Source: Leuctra nigra
Taxonomy: Eukaryota > Arthropoda > Insecta > Plecoptera > Leuctridae
Direction: 5' to 3'
Assembly: GCA_934045905.1 (NCBI GenBank)
Contig: OW203764.1
Coordinates: 23,307,109 to 23,371,108, forward strand
Length of the DNA stretch: 64,000 bases
Below, in pieces: positions 11,111 through 22,698 of this stretch. Within the stretch, counting starts at the first letter, position 1. Every line of letters begins with the position of its first letter. The notes below the pieces were generated by a model. It made no database searches. It was not told where the DNA came from and worked only from the letters and a program-made list of their open reading frames with translations. A program made the translations under genes and the position numbers.

Positions 11111-12450
11111 CTGAGTACAGAGCGTCACAGTAAAAGAAGTTCCGCAAGAGGTTTAATTAAACATCCACGAAAGGGTGTAGTCAAACGATTATTTTTGTCT
11201 AAAGTGTATATAAATATTGATAGAAATAACTTATCGTTTGTTAATCCAGCATCCCCATTTAAAAAGAGCACAAAATACGAAATGCGAAAAGTTCTTGAAA
11301 AAACCGTATAAGATTTCCACTGTTTAGAAGAAATTTTATGGTGACAGATAATTTGTAAACCCCTTACCCAACATTGTTGGAATGGTTAGAATAAATTAAA
11401 TTAAAAAGAGGTATGTATTCTAACTGTGACTTAATGACATCTGTACATTAATATCTCGCTTTAAGGTATCGACACCTTACAGGGGGCTGATTATCTAACT
11501 ACATACAACTAGATATCGTTTCACTGAAATGTTATTCTAATGGCTGTGAGAAGATTTCGTGTGAATGTAACGTGAAATCAGTTACAGAATGGGGCTGAGA
11601 TCTGGAAAGAAAACAGTCTGATTGTCCGAGACACGAAACGCATTGAATAAAATATGCGAATCGTTTCTTTTCTTCCATCACGAGTAGAAAAGTTGACTGA
11701 CTGGTTCCTTGATCAAACCTGGAGACTTTATTCGTATCCGGTACTTAAATAGACGAAGATATATTTAGCTATTTGAAGAGATAATAGAACTTTTCAACTT
11801 AGAAATAGTGAACATCCGAATCTTAAACAAACAAGTAAAACGCAGTGCACTTAATAATAGAAGGAATCAAATGAATTATCTCGTAGGGTCAATGAACAGA
11901 ACATAGAATAATATGTAGAATTATCGAATTTATTTTATTTATAGAAGACCATTCTTAGAAAAGCTGCTCGAGAAAAACAAAAGTAAAAGTGGTTATTAAC
12001 GTGTGTCTTTTTTCTCTTTTTCCATGCCAGATGTACCTTAGACATTTGTAATGTTGTAAAAGCATAGCCCTGGTATGACAATGGTCAATTAATCATCAGA
12101 GAGTAAATATTATAAATTAAACCACCACACCAGTTACCTATTTTACCTCAAGTAAAAGCTTTTCTGCTGATTTTCAACCAGAAAGATATCCATGTTCAGA
12201 ATACACATAAAGCCAAACAACAGCCAAAACGTTTGAGGATGAATAAATACAACACATTGCAGACACATAAACGCAACAAATGTATTAACGCAACACATTG
12301 CAGGGAAATTTTGATTTTTTGTTATTTTAAATAAAATTGTGGAGAATTGTAGTTCCCTAAATTCCCGCATGCACTTCCGGTCTAATCAGGATCAATATAA
12401 ATCTTGTTTTATGCATACAATTTTCAGTAATTTCTGTGTGTATTCTTATA
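11111..12450. other. AT-rich intergenic sequence
   Basis: A lysine-rich 74-codon ORF (11087-11311) begins inside the MITE and has no splice signal or recognisable domain. A minus-strand ORF at 12143-12370 is likewise unsupported. ACGCAACACATTGCAG occurs twice (about 12250 and 12290) as a short local duplication. Confidence 0.35.
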
Positions 12451-13075
12451 CTAGGAAAGCGCTCTGTGTAACGCGTTGGGAATTGCGAGCCTTTGTACTG
12501 CACGCGACTTGATAATGCGTTTGTTAGACTCTGCTCTACAGGCCTTGGAACGGAAGCATCAAGATGACACTGCTAAAATAATTAAAATTCCTGGAATAAA
12601 TTTGCAAATGTTTCAAAATTATAGAACAAAATGTCCTAAAATGACAATAACATTTGAAGATAACTACAGATTAGTCTGAAAATGGGCAAAAATGCCTAAA
12701 ATGTTGGTCCCAACGACCATGCGGAGAGCAGTTTTAGTTTAAATTTCAAAAATCACAAGAAAGATGGTTTAAAATTTTAACCAATGGGAGGATTTGGCTG
12801 AAACTTTGTAAGATTGGGGTCAATGTTGGTTGCAATGACTTCGCAAAATTTCAAATAATCGACCCACCCAACGAAACATTTTTTTAAATTTGAACCAATC
12901 AGCGAATTTCAAAAACAAAATGGGACGGCAACGCCCAGAAATGGTCCGCACCAGGGGTGCAAAATTTCAGCTCGATCGAAGAAAAACTGTGACCTGTATA
13001 GCCTCAGTAAAAGAAAAAAAGAAGCGAAGTCCGTGCCAAAAGAGCCAAAAGGAGTCGCTCGCTTCGCTCGCTCAA
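12451..13075 (-). mobile_element. Helitron-like element, copy 4 (625 bp)
   Basis: Read on the minus strand, it starts TTGAGCGAGCGAAGCGAGCG (13075) after an A and ends TTTCCTAG (12451) before TATAAG. It is shorter than the other complete copies because part of the repeat body is missing. The subterminal CAACGCGTT block is partly altered (GCGTTGGGAATTGCGAG on the plus strand), so the hairpin is weaker. Confidence 0.7.
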
Positions 13076-13887
13076 TAACACTAGGCCAATTACACGAAGC
13101 AATGTTTTGAATCAAGTTTAAAAATCAAGACATTATTTAAAGTGGTTCCATCGTTTCGGCATAGGAATGAGAATTTGCTGTAATTCACACCAAAGATTAA
13201 TGAAACCATATTACATACAACTAGCAAAAAATAGTTGCCCCTTACGGTATCATATAATTAGATATTCTTGATTGAAGATCATCTTTTCCCCCATAAGATA
13301 ACACAGGGAGACATGAAATCGTCCTGGAAAATTGGCCTTAAATTGCTCCTAAAACTGCAAGAGGAATGACACATTATTGAAAATAGTCTCAAATTAAAGA
13401 TAATAATTTTTAGAATAAGACTGCCGTTTGAAAATATGGGGTCACGGGCCAAATAAGAAAGAAACTGTGTACAATGTGTAAAATTTACCATAAATCTGGC
13501 AACATTGCACTACAAATATGAATTATTTTGGGATAGTTTAATTGGAACTTCAATTAAAAACATATAATTGGAGCACACGGTAAGATATAATTGTTTTATG
13601 CTGTTGTTTGAGGTATTATTTCATCAGAGATTTGTATGAATTACGGCGAATTCTAAGTACCTTGGCTGGAGCAGTGGGACCACTTTAACAAATAAAAACA
13701 CACAACCGGACAACTATTGAAAGCAATAACTGAATTACATTCATGGAAGAATATAAGGAATGATGACAAGATTAAAACCAAAGATTTGTATGATTAAATC
13801 ATGTCGTAACTCACCGATTTATAATCTAAGACTTTGACTCAAAGCGTGAGCTAGTGTCTTGATTCAAACATTTACCCTAGCAATTCA
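13076..13887. other. AT-rich intergenic sequence
   Basis: About 0.8 kb with one short minus-strand ORF (13279-13491) lacking any support. No repeat family from this window is recognised in it. Confidence 0.35.
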
Positions 13888-14063
13888 GGGGCTGGATTTA
13901 CAAAGAACTATAACTTTATGACCAAAAACACTTAATGAATTTAATTGTACAAATCGCCATAAAATACTAAACTTAACATGGTATACAGATATTATTATTA
14001 TAATGCTATTCCGGAAAAAGACCTGCTGGAATAAGGCTGAAAACCTTATGTGAATTCAGACTT
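13888..14063. mobile_element. Decayed GGGCTGGATT-family MITE
   Basis: The left end CAGGGGCTGGATTTACAAAG, the inner ACTATAACTTTATGACC and TACAAATCGCCAT blocks, and the right end TTATGTGAATTCAGAC follow the same order as the intact copy at 46485-46734. The right terminus has drifted, so the duplication cannot be confirmed. Confidence 0.6.
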
Positions 14064-14094
14064 ACAGTGATAGAATCATTCGATTGCCTTATTA

Positions 14095-14290
14095 GTGCAT
14101 TAAATGTCTGTCAGAGTGCACCGCTATCGAACTCTGCAATGCCGCATGCACTAGAAGCGCCGCGACGCCACTCTGTCTGTCTCGTGACGCCGGGACGCCG
14201 CGATCTCGCATGACGTCGAACTTGCCACGTCATAACTTGTGACTGGGACCCACGGCGGCGTCCAGTCATACCTGCCATAGTACATCGTTA
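14095..14290. promoter_or_regulatory. CpG-rich block, function unknown
   Basis: A 200-bp island of high CpG (GCGCCGCGACGCC, GACGCCGGGACGCCGCG and similar) contains short repeats of GACGCC and a CATGACGTCGAAC CRE-like core. Such islands often mark promoters or GC-rich transposon fragments. No ORF, splice site or core promoter element was found that would decide between the two. Confidence 0.25.
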
Positions 14291-14589
14291 GACATTGTCT
14301 CTAGATTGATCACTGCTGGTCAAAGACCTCAAGATAGAGTAGGTTGCTTTTTTTATGGACAGCAAAGACTTTAGTTTATTATGTAGATAAGTAATTGAAC
14401 ATTATGATTTTTATTTATTGGTATCGACTTTGCTTAATCATGTTAATGGTCTTGATATAAAACATAATAGATGGTATACAGAATTAGAATGCACAAATAA
14501 TGTCTGGAGATATTTGCAGAATGATTTAGCGGTTTAACTTTTTTGTCTAAAAAATGTTGAGCTGTTTTTATAAAATGTTCACCTGATTT

Positions 14590-14726
14590 GGGTCCAGTTT
14601 TTCAATACTCTGCTAAAACCAGTAATTAAGCTAACACAGTCATTCTAGGAATGTCATTGGTTGTTGCGTGGCAAGACAACCCTAATTAACCGTTTAAAAG
14701 TTAGCAGAGTATTGAAAGACTGGCCC
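14590..14726. mobile_element. 137-bp MITE with ~26-bp terminal inverted repeats
   Basis: The left end is GGGTCCAGTTTTTCAATACT then CTGCTAA. The right end is the complement of GGGCCAGTCTTTCAATACTC then TGCTAA. The centre includes TTGGTTGTTGCGTGGCAAGA. No target duplication is obvious. It is a single copy in this window and non-coding. Confidence 0.7.
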
Positions 14727-15544
14727 GAAACGTGATATTTCACTTAGGCCCGGTGTTACCGGCTATATTTAAAGTATGGTTAACTAACAGAGTGTTAATG
14801 TAAATTCCAGATATTTCATTAGATATGTCAATAATTGTTTATATTTTGTTAATCGATACTCAGTAATACCGAAATTACTGGAGGTCGATTCTAATCCTAC
14901 ACAACAGTTTATATATATAAAAAAAAAATATTTGATATATCAATAAGAACAAGATGAAAGAGAGCTTTTAGTGTTTGGATTCCATATTTTGTTGAAAATT
15001 ATCGCAACTGTATCTCCCTGAACAAGGCTTGCGACAGCGCTTTGCTTTTACACAGAAAATTATGTACTCTTTTACTTCATCTTCATTAAAAAGGACGGAG
15101 ACAAAAGAAGTCATATTTGTGAGCATATTAATGTGACATCTTTTGTCTCTCTTCTTTTATCAGTAGATTTAGTTACTGGAGATAAGACATCAGCCTGAAA
15201 GAGTGTTATCAATCACGCCAACTAGCCTGGTAAAGAGGACTTAAACATTTTCAAATGTTGTGGAAGGAGCTGGCACTGATAGCACACAAGTATGTTAGTT
15301 AATCTAATATAACAGTCAACTTTGAACAGTGGTACACACTTTACCCTTTATCTCAAATTTGAGTGCAAACCGAATTTAATGTATGGTTATCGTAGACGTT
15401 CAATACTTGAATCTCAGCTACAATTATCTACAAATATTTAAGGTGTACAAGCGCTCGGCCGTTTTACAAAATTGAGAGAGAAAAATTGTTTCGTAAGTGA
15501 CATTAACTTTAATAGGATGTTTACATGATCAGTCGGATTGTATA
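14727..15544. other. AT-rich intergenic sequence
   Basis: No gene or paired repeat was identified. A TATATATATAAAAAAAAAT patch near 14910 is low-complexity sequence. Confidence 0.35.
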
Positions 15545-16388
15545 CTAGGAAAACGCTCTGAGTTACGCGTTGATGAGTGAGCACGGATATGCGCAACACC
15601 TCAAACCGAAATCTTGTATGAAAATCTTCAAAAATTCCAAAAATATTGGTCTCAATAACCATACAAAGTTTTAAGTCGATCGATTGAACCTTTATGATTG
15701 AATGGTTCCTTGTTAATTTTCAAAAATCACAGGATCTTGTTCCAAAAATATACCTGGGACCACTCATATGATATAAGTGTGTGTACACAATATCAGATCA
15801 ATCTGTTGATTATAAGTGTCCTAATTATGCATTTGAAAGTTTCTGTTCTAACTACCTTGGAACATTGGAACTGAGGCGTCAATGTTGCCGTGATCCATAG
15901 CAACAAGCAAAATGTCCGTAAAATGTCAATAACGTTTGGATTTAAACACAGATGTGTCTGAAAATTGTCAGAAACACAGATAATGATGGCCCCAATGACC
16001 ATGCAAAGTTTTAAGTTGATCGGTCAAACGGTTCTAGTTTAAATTTCAAAAATCACAGTAAAGATGGTTTTAAATTTTAACCAATGGGAGGATTTGGCTG
16101 AAACTTTGTATGATTGGGTAAAATGTTAGTGGTAATGACTTGTCAAAATTTAAAATTGATCAAACTAACCAATCGAAAGATAATTTTTTTTAAATTTGAA
16201 CCAATCAGGGGATTTCAAAAAAATTAGGATCTGCAACGCCCGGAAATGGTCAGTACAAGCGTGCAAAATTTCAGCTTGAACAAAGAAAAACTGTGACTTG
16301 TATATCGTCAGTAACAGAAAAACACACACAAAAAAACAGAGGTCCGTGCCAAAAGAGCCAAAAGGAGACGCTCGCTTCGTTCGCTCAA
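15545..16388 (-). mobile_element. Helitron-like element, copy 5 (844 bp)
   Basis: Minus-strand 5' end TTGAGCG at 16388 after an A; 3' end TTTTCCTAG at 15545 before TATA. Units beginning GACCATGCAAAGTTTTAAG and AACCAATGGGAGGATTTGGC show the internal repeat. The 112-codon minus-strand ORF (16165-16503) crosses the 5' end and runs into unrelated flank, so it is not a gene of the element. Confidence 0.75.
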
Positions 16389-16531
16389 TTAGTAGCACTT
16401 TTTCATTTTTGCTTCTTGCATTTTTAATTAGGCGCCGGTTATTCAACAAAACCGCAAAACTATGAAATTTCCGATACGATTGAAGAAAAAACCCATGAAC
16501 CAATTGATCTCAAATTTTAATCATGATTATA

Positions 16532-17518
16532 CTAGGAAAACGCTCAGTGTAACGCGTTGATGAGCGAGCACAGAACATGCAACATCCCCTGTCACGATAC
16601 ACGACACGGCAAATGACGAATTTCTTTGCACCTTTCCAGTCTCCATATAAATACTTTGGATGAATAACAAATGAATGTCGTGACTTACCTTCATACTTTT
16701 TCCAGAAATCTCTTGTGACCCATACTAAACTCTTAAATTACTATAAATACTTGACTGATTGGGCTTAACATGTGTAAAATTTGAGATAATGTTGGTCTTG
16801 ATCACCATGCAAATTCGGAACATTTTGATTGTCGACCAATCAGAAGATATTATTTAAACTCAGACCAATTGGATGATTTGGCCTTCGTACTGCACCCGAT
16901 TTAATATGCGCTAACTCATTCATTTTACTGTAAATTGTGGACTGCTTGGCTGCTCTACAGGCCTTGAGCAGAAGCATAAAGAAGGCAGGGATGAAGTTTA
17001 TAGTATACATTTTTCAAATATTTCAAAATGGAACCAAATGGCCTTAAAATGACAAAACCTTTTGAAAATAACGACTGATTAGACTGAATATTTGCAAAAA
17101 ATACCTAAAATGTTGGTCCCGACGAACATGCAAAGTTTCAAGTTGATCGGTAATTCGGTTCTTGTTTAAATTGCAAAAATCACAGAAAATATGGTTTTAA
17201 ATTTTAACCAATGGGAAGATTTGGCTAAAACTTTGTAAGATTGGGTAAAATGTTGGTCGTGATGACTTGTCAAATTTTTAAAATGATCGCACAAACCAAT
17301 CAAAAGATTTTTTTTTAAATTTGAACCAACTAGTGGATTTCAAAAAAAATTAGGGTCAGCAACGCCCAGAAATGGTCCGTACATGTGTGCAAAATTTTAG
17401 CTCTATCGAAGAAAAACTGTGACTTGTATAGCCTCAGTAACAGAAAAACACACAAAAAAAGAAAAACAGAGGTCCGTGCCAAAAGAGCCAAAAGGAGACG
17501 CTCGCTTCGCTCGCTCAA
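16532..17518 (-). mobile_element. Helitron-like element, copy 6 (987 bp)
   Basis: Complete: TTGAGCGAGCGAAGCGAGCG at 17518 and TGAGCG-TTTT-CCTAG at 16532, with host A and T outside. Repeat units begin near 16788, 17113, 17251 and 17373, giving spacings of about 325, 138 and 122 bp, with one unit apparently diverged beyond recognition. It lies 143 bp from copy 5 in the same orientation. Confidence 0.78.
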
Positions 17519-17525
17519 TAAACGA

Positions 17526-17684
17526 CAAACTTTGGGTTATCACTTGGCACATTTTTAAAATTAAATTTCACATGGCACCCAGCGAGACAAGAAAATATAT
17601 GAGTTTTTAACAAAAATTCAACTTATTATTACTAATTAACAAAGCAAAAAATTGAAAATATACCAAGTGATAGCCCTAAGTTTG
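17526..17684. mobile_element. 159-bp MITE
   Basis: The left end is CAAACTTTGGGTTATCACTT and the right end is the complement of CAAACTTAGGGCTATCACTT, followed on both by GG. It starts 7 bp after Helitron-like copy 6. No target duplication is clear. Confidence 0.6.
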
Positions 17685-20600
17685 TATTTTATCTAATCAT
17701 GATTAAAACTTCAAATCATTTCGTCAACCCATTTTGTCTCCAATCGTATCCTAAAAAATGCCTGCATCAAGCGGCAAAATCGTTCGCTCTTGCACCTTCT
17801 CACAATAACAGGTAGAAAACAAGTATAAAACAAATTAAACTAAATATCAAAGCACCGCATCTGCATATTCCAACACTCAAGTATCCTGAATATGTTTGAC
17901 GCAAGTCGATTGCCCGCAATATAGCTGTTGTGTGAACGAATAAAAACAAACGAAATGCATATTATTACCGACACGCTAAATTTTTCATCACATACTCCTG
18001 CCGTCTGGATTTCTCAGCGCAAAACTTGCATCACAGACCTCGGGCGCCACAGCCCATTCGTGTGCAATATCCAACCAATCAGAACTAGATACGTGCTTGT
18101 AATGGGATTGCTAACTGATTGCATAGAAACAGGGAAACAGAGAGTGCAGTTTTGAAAAAAGTACCACGGGATGATTAAACATAATATCTGAGAATTTTAT
18201 TTGGTGTCAATACATTCCATCAGTCGTCGGTGTCGGGTGTATTCGAGAAAATAAGGAACACTATTACACTCTGGTGGCTATTCTGCTACTACAGCAATGG
18301 CGGTTTGCTGGGTCACATTATTAACTCTAAAGGTATACAAGATTAAAAGTATAGCTTATTATCTAGTATAATATATTTTCTAAGTTTTAGAATCCATACT
18401 ATCTTATTTTATATGATAAAAGAGGGTTGTTTAATATGTTTTGTATTATAATTATCACCTAAACAACTGCCATTTTGCAGACAGTGGCTCCATCACGTAT
18501 CGCTTACTTGCGCGAATAGTTCGGTCTAGGAACCTTTACAAAATACAGAATGGCTGTCCAAATATGTGTATGTAACAATAGAAGAGTTGCATGGCTGATA
18601 AAATGTGTAAAGTAACTTGAGTTTAAATATATTTTAAAAATAAAATTAAATTAAATTACGTTTTTGAAGTTTGAGAACGGCCTGAAAATGGCAGATCCGA
18701 ATCAGCCGAAAAATCGCCGACATCAAGGGCCCGCTGGGCCCGCTGGGCCTCCATTACATCTGAGAGAACAAGGAGCCATAACCGCTGAATCCGACTAATT
18801 GTATAATTATATTGATCAACATTTTAATAAATGTTAGGTTATGGTTGTAATCGTCTAAATAGAATCTTATATAATGTTATGAGAACACATTGACCACACA
18901 TTGATCATCACCCATACGGCGGAAACATTATAGTCCTGTCTTTGATATACCCTATTGGGTAAAATCAAGCTATATATTTACAGGTAAATGCTCCCCTTTA
19001 ATTATGTATAGTATCCAGCGTTAATGTTGCTAATAAGTCAACTCCTACGCACAGCTTGTATTTTAATTTCCTATCTGCCAAACTTAGGACATTAAAAAAG
19101 TTAAAAAATTATCCTCTCTCCAAACATTATGATTTTTCAATTTACTTGTGAAAGCCCATGTCTTTATTCAATGTAGTACACAGTAATCTCTGTTTGTCAA
19201 TGCTAAGCTGTCATAAAGCTCGCTGGAAAGCTCTTGGACCGGGTGGGTTGCTCGGGCCCGGTCATTCACGCGCGTAAGCATTCTGCTCCTCTCGGATATG
19301 CATTAGGCGGGATCATCCGCAGCGGCACAGACTCGAGATTAGTTGCACCATTTCATGCAGATTCAGATTAATTCATAGTAATACATCATAATCAAGTATT
19401 GTTGAGTTGGTGGATATGTTTACAAATTTGTTGTTGATCAAATATGCGATATGTCATGACAGATCCAGACTTATCCTTTCTTGGGGGTGGGGGAGTTTCT
19501 CCCCTCCTCCCTCCCCCAAAACGCATGTTAATAGGATGGTGGCGAGGATAGGACTGACAAGATGGGATAAGGTAAAATTAGGAGCTATGCATTTGGCAAA
19601 TATCTTTTGTCCACGAAGAGCGATCGCAAAATAAAACAATTTGGTCAGGGCCATCCGCAGAGCAACTCTACTAATTTTAAAAACATCTTTACAAGTCAAG
19701 AAACATTGGTTTATTAATACGGATTCTTCTTTTCTTATGGGGGTGGGGGGCCAAAATGCCCCCATCGCCCATCCTCTGGTTCTACTATTGCGACAAGAAT
19801 CTTCTTCAGTATTGTGCTGGTGTTTTGATTGGTTATGAAAAGGAATATGTTCGAGATCATACTCTCTGAATACTACTACATGGGGTATTGAAAGTGTATG
19901 ACATGCATTCGCTTGTCTGCTCGAAGCTCATTGCGCCTCATTGTTCGGATATATTAATTAATCAAATAATAATTCCACTGTGTTATAAAACCATAACTTC
20001 TGTAACCTTTAGTATGCTTATTGAGCAAATGCCCTGGAGGTGCACAATAATCCTACACAAAATTGCATCGGCTAATTATCTTCCCCATCATTTTAATTAT
20101 ATCATACATATTAATGGGTATCAAAAAAATTGTTAGTATTAATATATTATGAATATTGATGCTACAGTGTCGGAAAAAAATCCTCTATTTGATGAACAGC
20201 GTTCAGCAACATATGATGTTCATAATTGATTATTGGTTATCGAAGAGGCCCCAGTCTTGACTGAGAGTGTACCTGTGGAAGTTTCATTAGTAAATCTTGT
20301 CTCCGCTCTTGAACTCGGCAAATCACACAGCAACAATAGCTGTTCCAACCCCGGGAACAACAAACTGTACCGTAGCTTACACACAGTACTGTAGTAATAA
20401 TAGTAGTGTACCATCCTTGAGTATGTACCATACTGTGGACAAAACGCCACAAAATATAATATTGTTTAGGATAACTCAATCATCTTAATCAAGTTAAGGT
20501 AATACGCTCAATTGAATAGGTACTTATGTTCGCGTAAGATGTTTAAGAGTTGTAGTTTTGATACCAGTTTCTACATCAGGTTGAATTTTGATGTGTGGAA

Positions 20601-22698
20601 AATGAAGCTTCGGCAAGCTTACATAATAAAAAGACGATTGTTATATGATGCATTTTAAACAACTACTCATATAATCACCATTCTTGAAAGATGCTATTAT
20701 ATCAGATGATTTTGGTAAGTACACGACATTTTATATTAAAGTTGCATATCAATGACCTTTCTACAGCGTCTTTAGGAATTTTGCTTATGTAAAACAATTA
20801 TGTGTTATGTGTAAACACATTATTGTAACCAAACGAGGTAAATATGTATGTGTGTTAATGTATTGTCACTATTACACTTATAAATATACCAACCTACATG
20901 GCTCATAAGTTTGACAGACTTGGACTAGGACTTGGTCAATGACAGAAAATAGACTACAACAAATATTTTGGCATTCCATTTCCAGTTACAGTCACATGAA
21001 AGTCTTTGATACTCATTTTCGTCTTTTAATTACCAACAAAAATAATACCATAATCTGCCACCATTTGTAAATTTTATTTTAACTTATCATTAAAGCGATG
21101 ATTAGACACGGAAAAGTTCAATACAAGTAAAAGTATTTCTGACGGCTACGTATTTACAATTAAAAATTCAGATAATATGGATAATTTGATTGAAAAATAA
21201 CATAGGTAAAAAAATGTGTTCTCAAGTTCTTACAAACCAACCAATTTTGAATTTGATTCGAAGTAAAGGTATGCACGTTCGTATGAAACATTTCTCGATT
21301 TATCAGACTTAATCAATTGTATTAAGCAAGTTTTTCCTTAATTCATTGACAAATTAATGTCAAATTCTGTATCAACTACAAGTTTATTAAGCTGCCTTTC
21401 AGATCAAAATCGTAAAAATACTCAAATATACAGACAATTTTTACAAATATTTACAATAGAAAATGTCCTAATAGCAATTAACTTCATAACTCGCATTTAG
21501 ATCGCCCAAAGACGCGAAGAAAATCTCATTTAATCTGTTACAATAAAGCTTATTTGTTCTTTCTTCGTCTCAAGTTGTGTTCCTAACTTCATTACATCTC
21601 TGTGGATGTTTATTAACCTTCCCAATAAAACGTTACAACGTTTCGCATTTTAATTAAGTACATTCATTTTACTTTGACGGCAATTTAATATTCGGGACGG
21701 GAGGATCTGTAGTGCAATTGGTGACGGTGAGGTGAGGGGGTGGGGGGGGGGGACAGAATCTGCACACGCGGATCAAAGGTGGACTATTTACTTTGTTTCT
21801 TAGTGAACGCACTTCATTACTATTCACTTTGGAAGTACTAATCAATTCAATTCAATTCAATTTTCTTTATTTATTCAAAATTATTACAATACAAATAAAA
21901 TGGCGCTGTGGGGGGATGAGCGTATAACCAAGAGCAAAATAATTAAGATAATCAGTATACATAAAATTACATGATCAATGAAAACATTGATGTCACAAAT
22001 GCATTACATTTACAATAAATTCAATACAAAGAAATACAAAATAAAATATAAAGCTTAAAACAACTGACAAAACCTTGTATTACAATCAGTACGTGAAACA
22101 TTAAGCTCTAATTGAATACAACATCTCGAATTCAACTTGATTTCTTGTGTACATTTTGTTAGTTTCGTCAGTTATTACATTTTTAGATTAATTATGAGTT
22201 TTTGATTTTATGATATCAGAGACCTTCATAACGGACACTGTTATTTTCGAGACGAAGAAAATGATCGTATCTCTTGTTTTTCTTACATTGCACAAGACTA
22301 ACACTACCCTAATAAGTGGTAATATCATTTTACAAACCTGTGTTAAGGAATTAAGGAATCTAGAAGATTATTACCTTCATTTCTTGATCGAAGTCAAAGT
22401 ACATAATCATGGTTCTGGTGTCCAACTAAGAACACATGTTGCGAAACCATGTCATATGGACAATTATTTGTTAGGTTGTTCGATCTTTTAATTAATCTAC
22501 GCGCTGACATCTTCTTTTATTTTATTTTTAACGACGCATTTAATGAAGAGGACGGTTTATAGATGTCGGCGGAATTGGGCAATAGAGGGCGATGCGATCG
22601 AATTGTTAAAAAAAATAGTCATATATCATCAGTTGACAAATACACCTCAATCATTGTTTCCTACTGCTATGTCACTTACTAATTACAGTAATAATACA
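17685..22698. other. 5-kb intergenic stretch without a supported gene
   Basis: Mostly AT-rich. Local oddities are a GGGCCCGCTGGGCCCGCTGG mini-repeat (about 18728), a CpG-rich patch at 19230-19340 (CGGGCCCGGTCATTCACGCG), complementary G- and C-rich tracts at 19485-19520, and a G run near 21740. At 20220-20490 three frames are open at once, which argues for balanced composition rather than a gene. A 93-codon ORF at 22210-22491 has no domain or splice context that I recognise. Confidence 0.35.
21841..21905. repeat. AATTC simple repeat joined to a transposon-like 3' end
   Basis: ATTCAATTCAATTCAATT is followed by TTCTTTATTTATTC and a CAAAATTATTACAATAC stretch. A pentamer tract next to a fixed T/A-rich end is typical of a retroelement tail, but only one copy is seen here, so the assignment is tentative. 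Confidence 0.3.
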
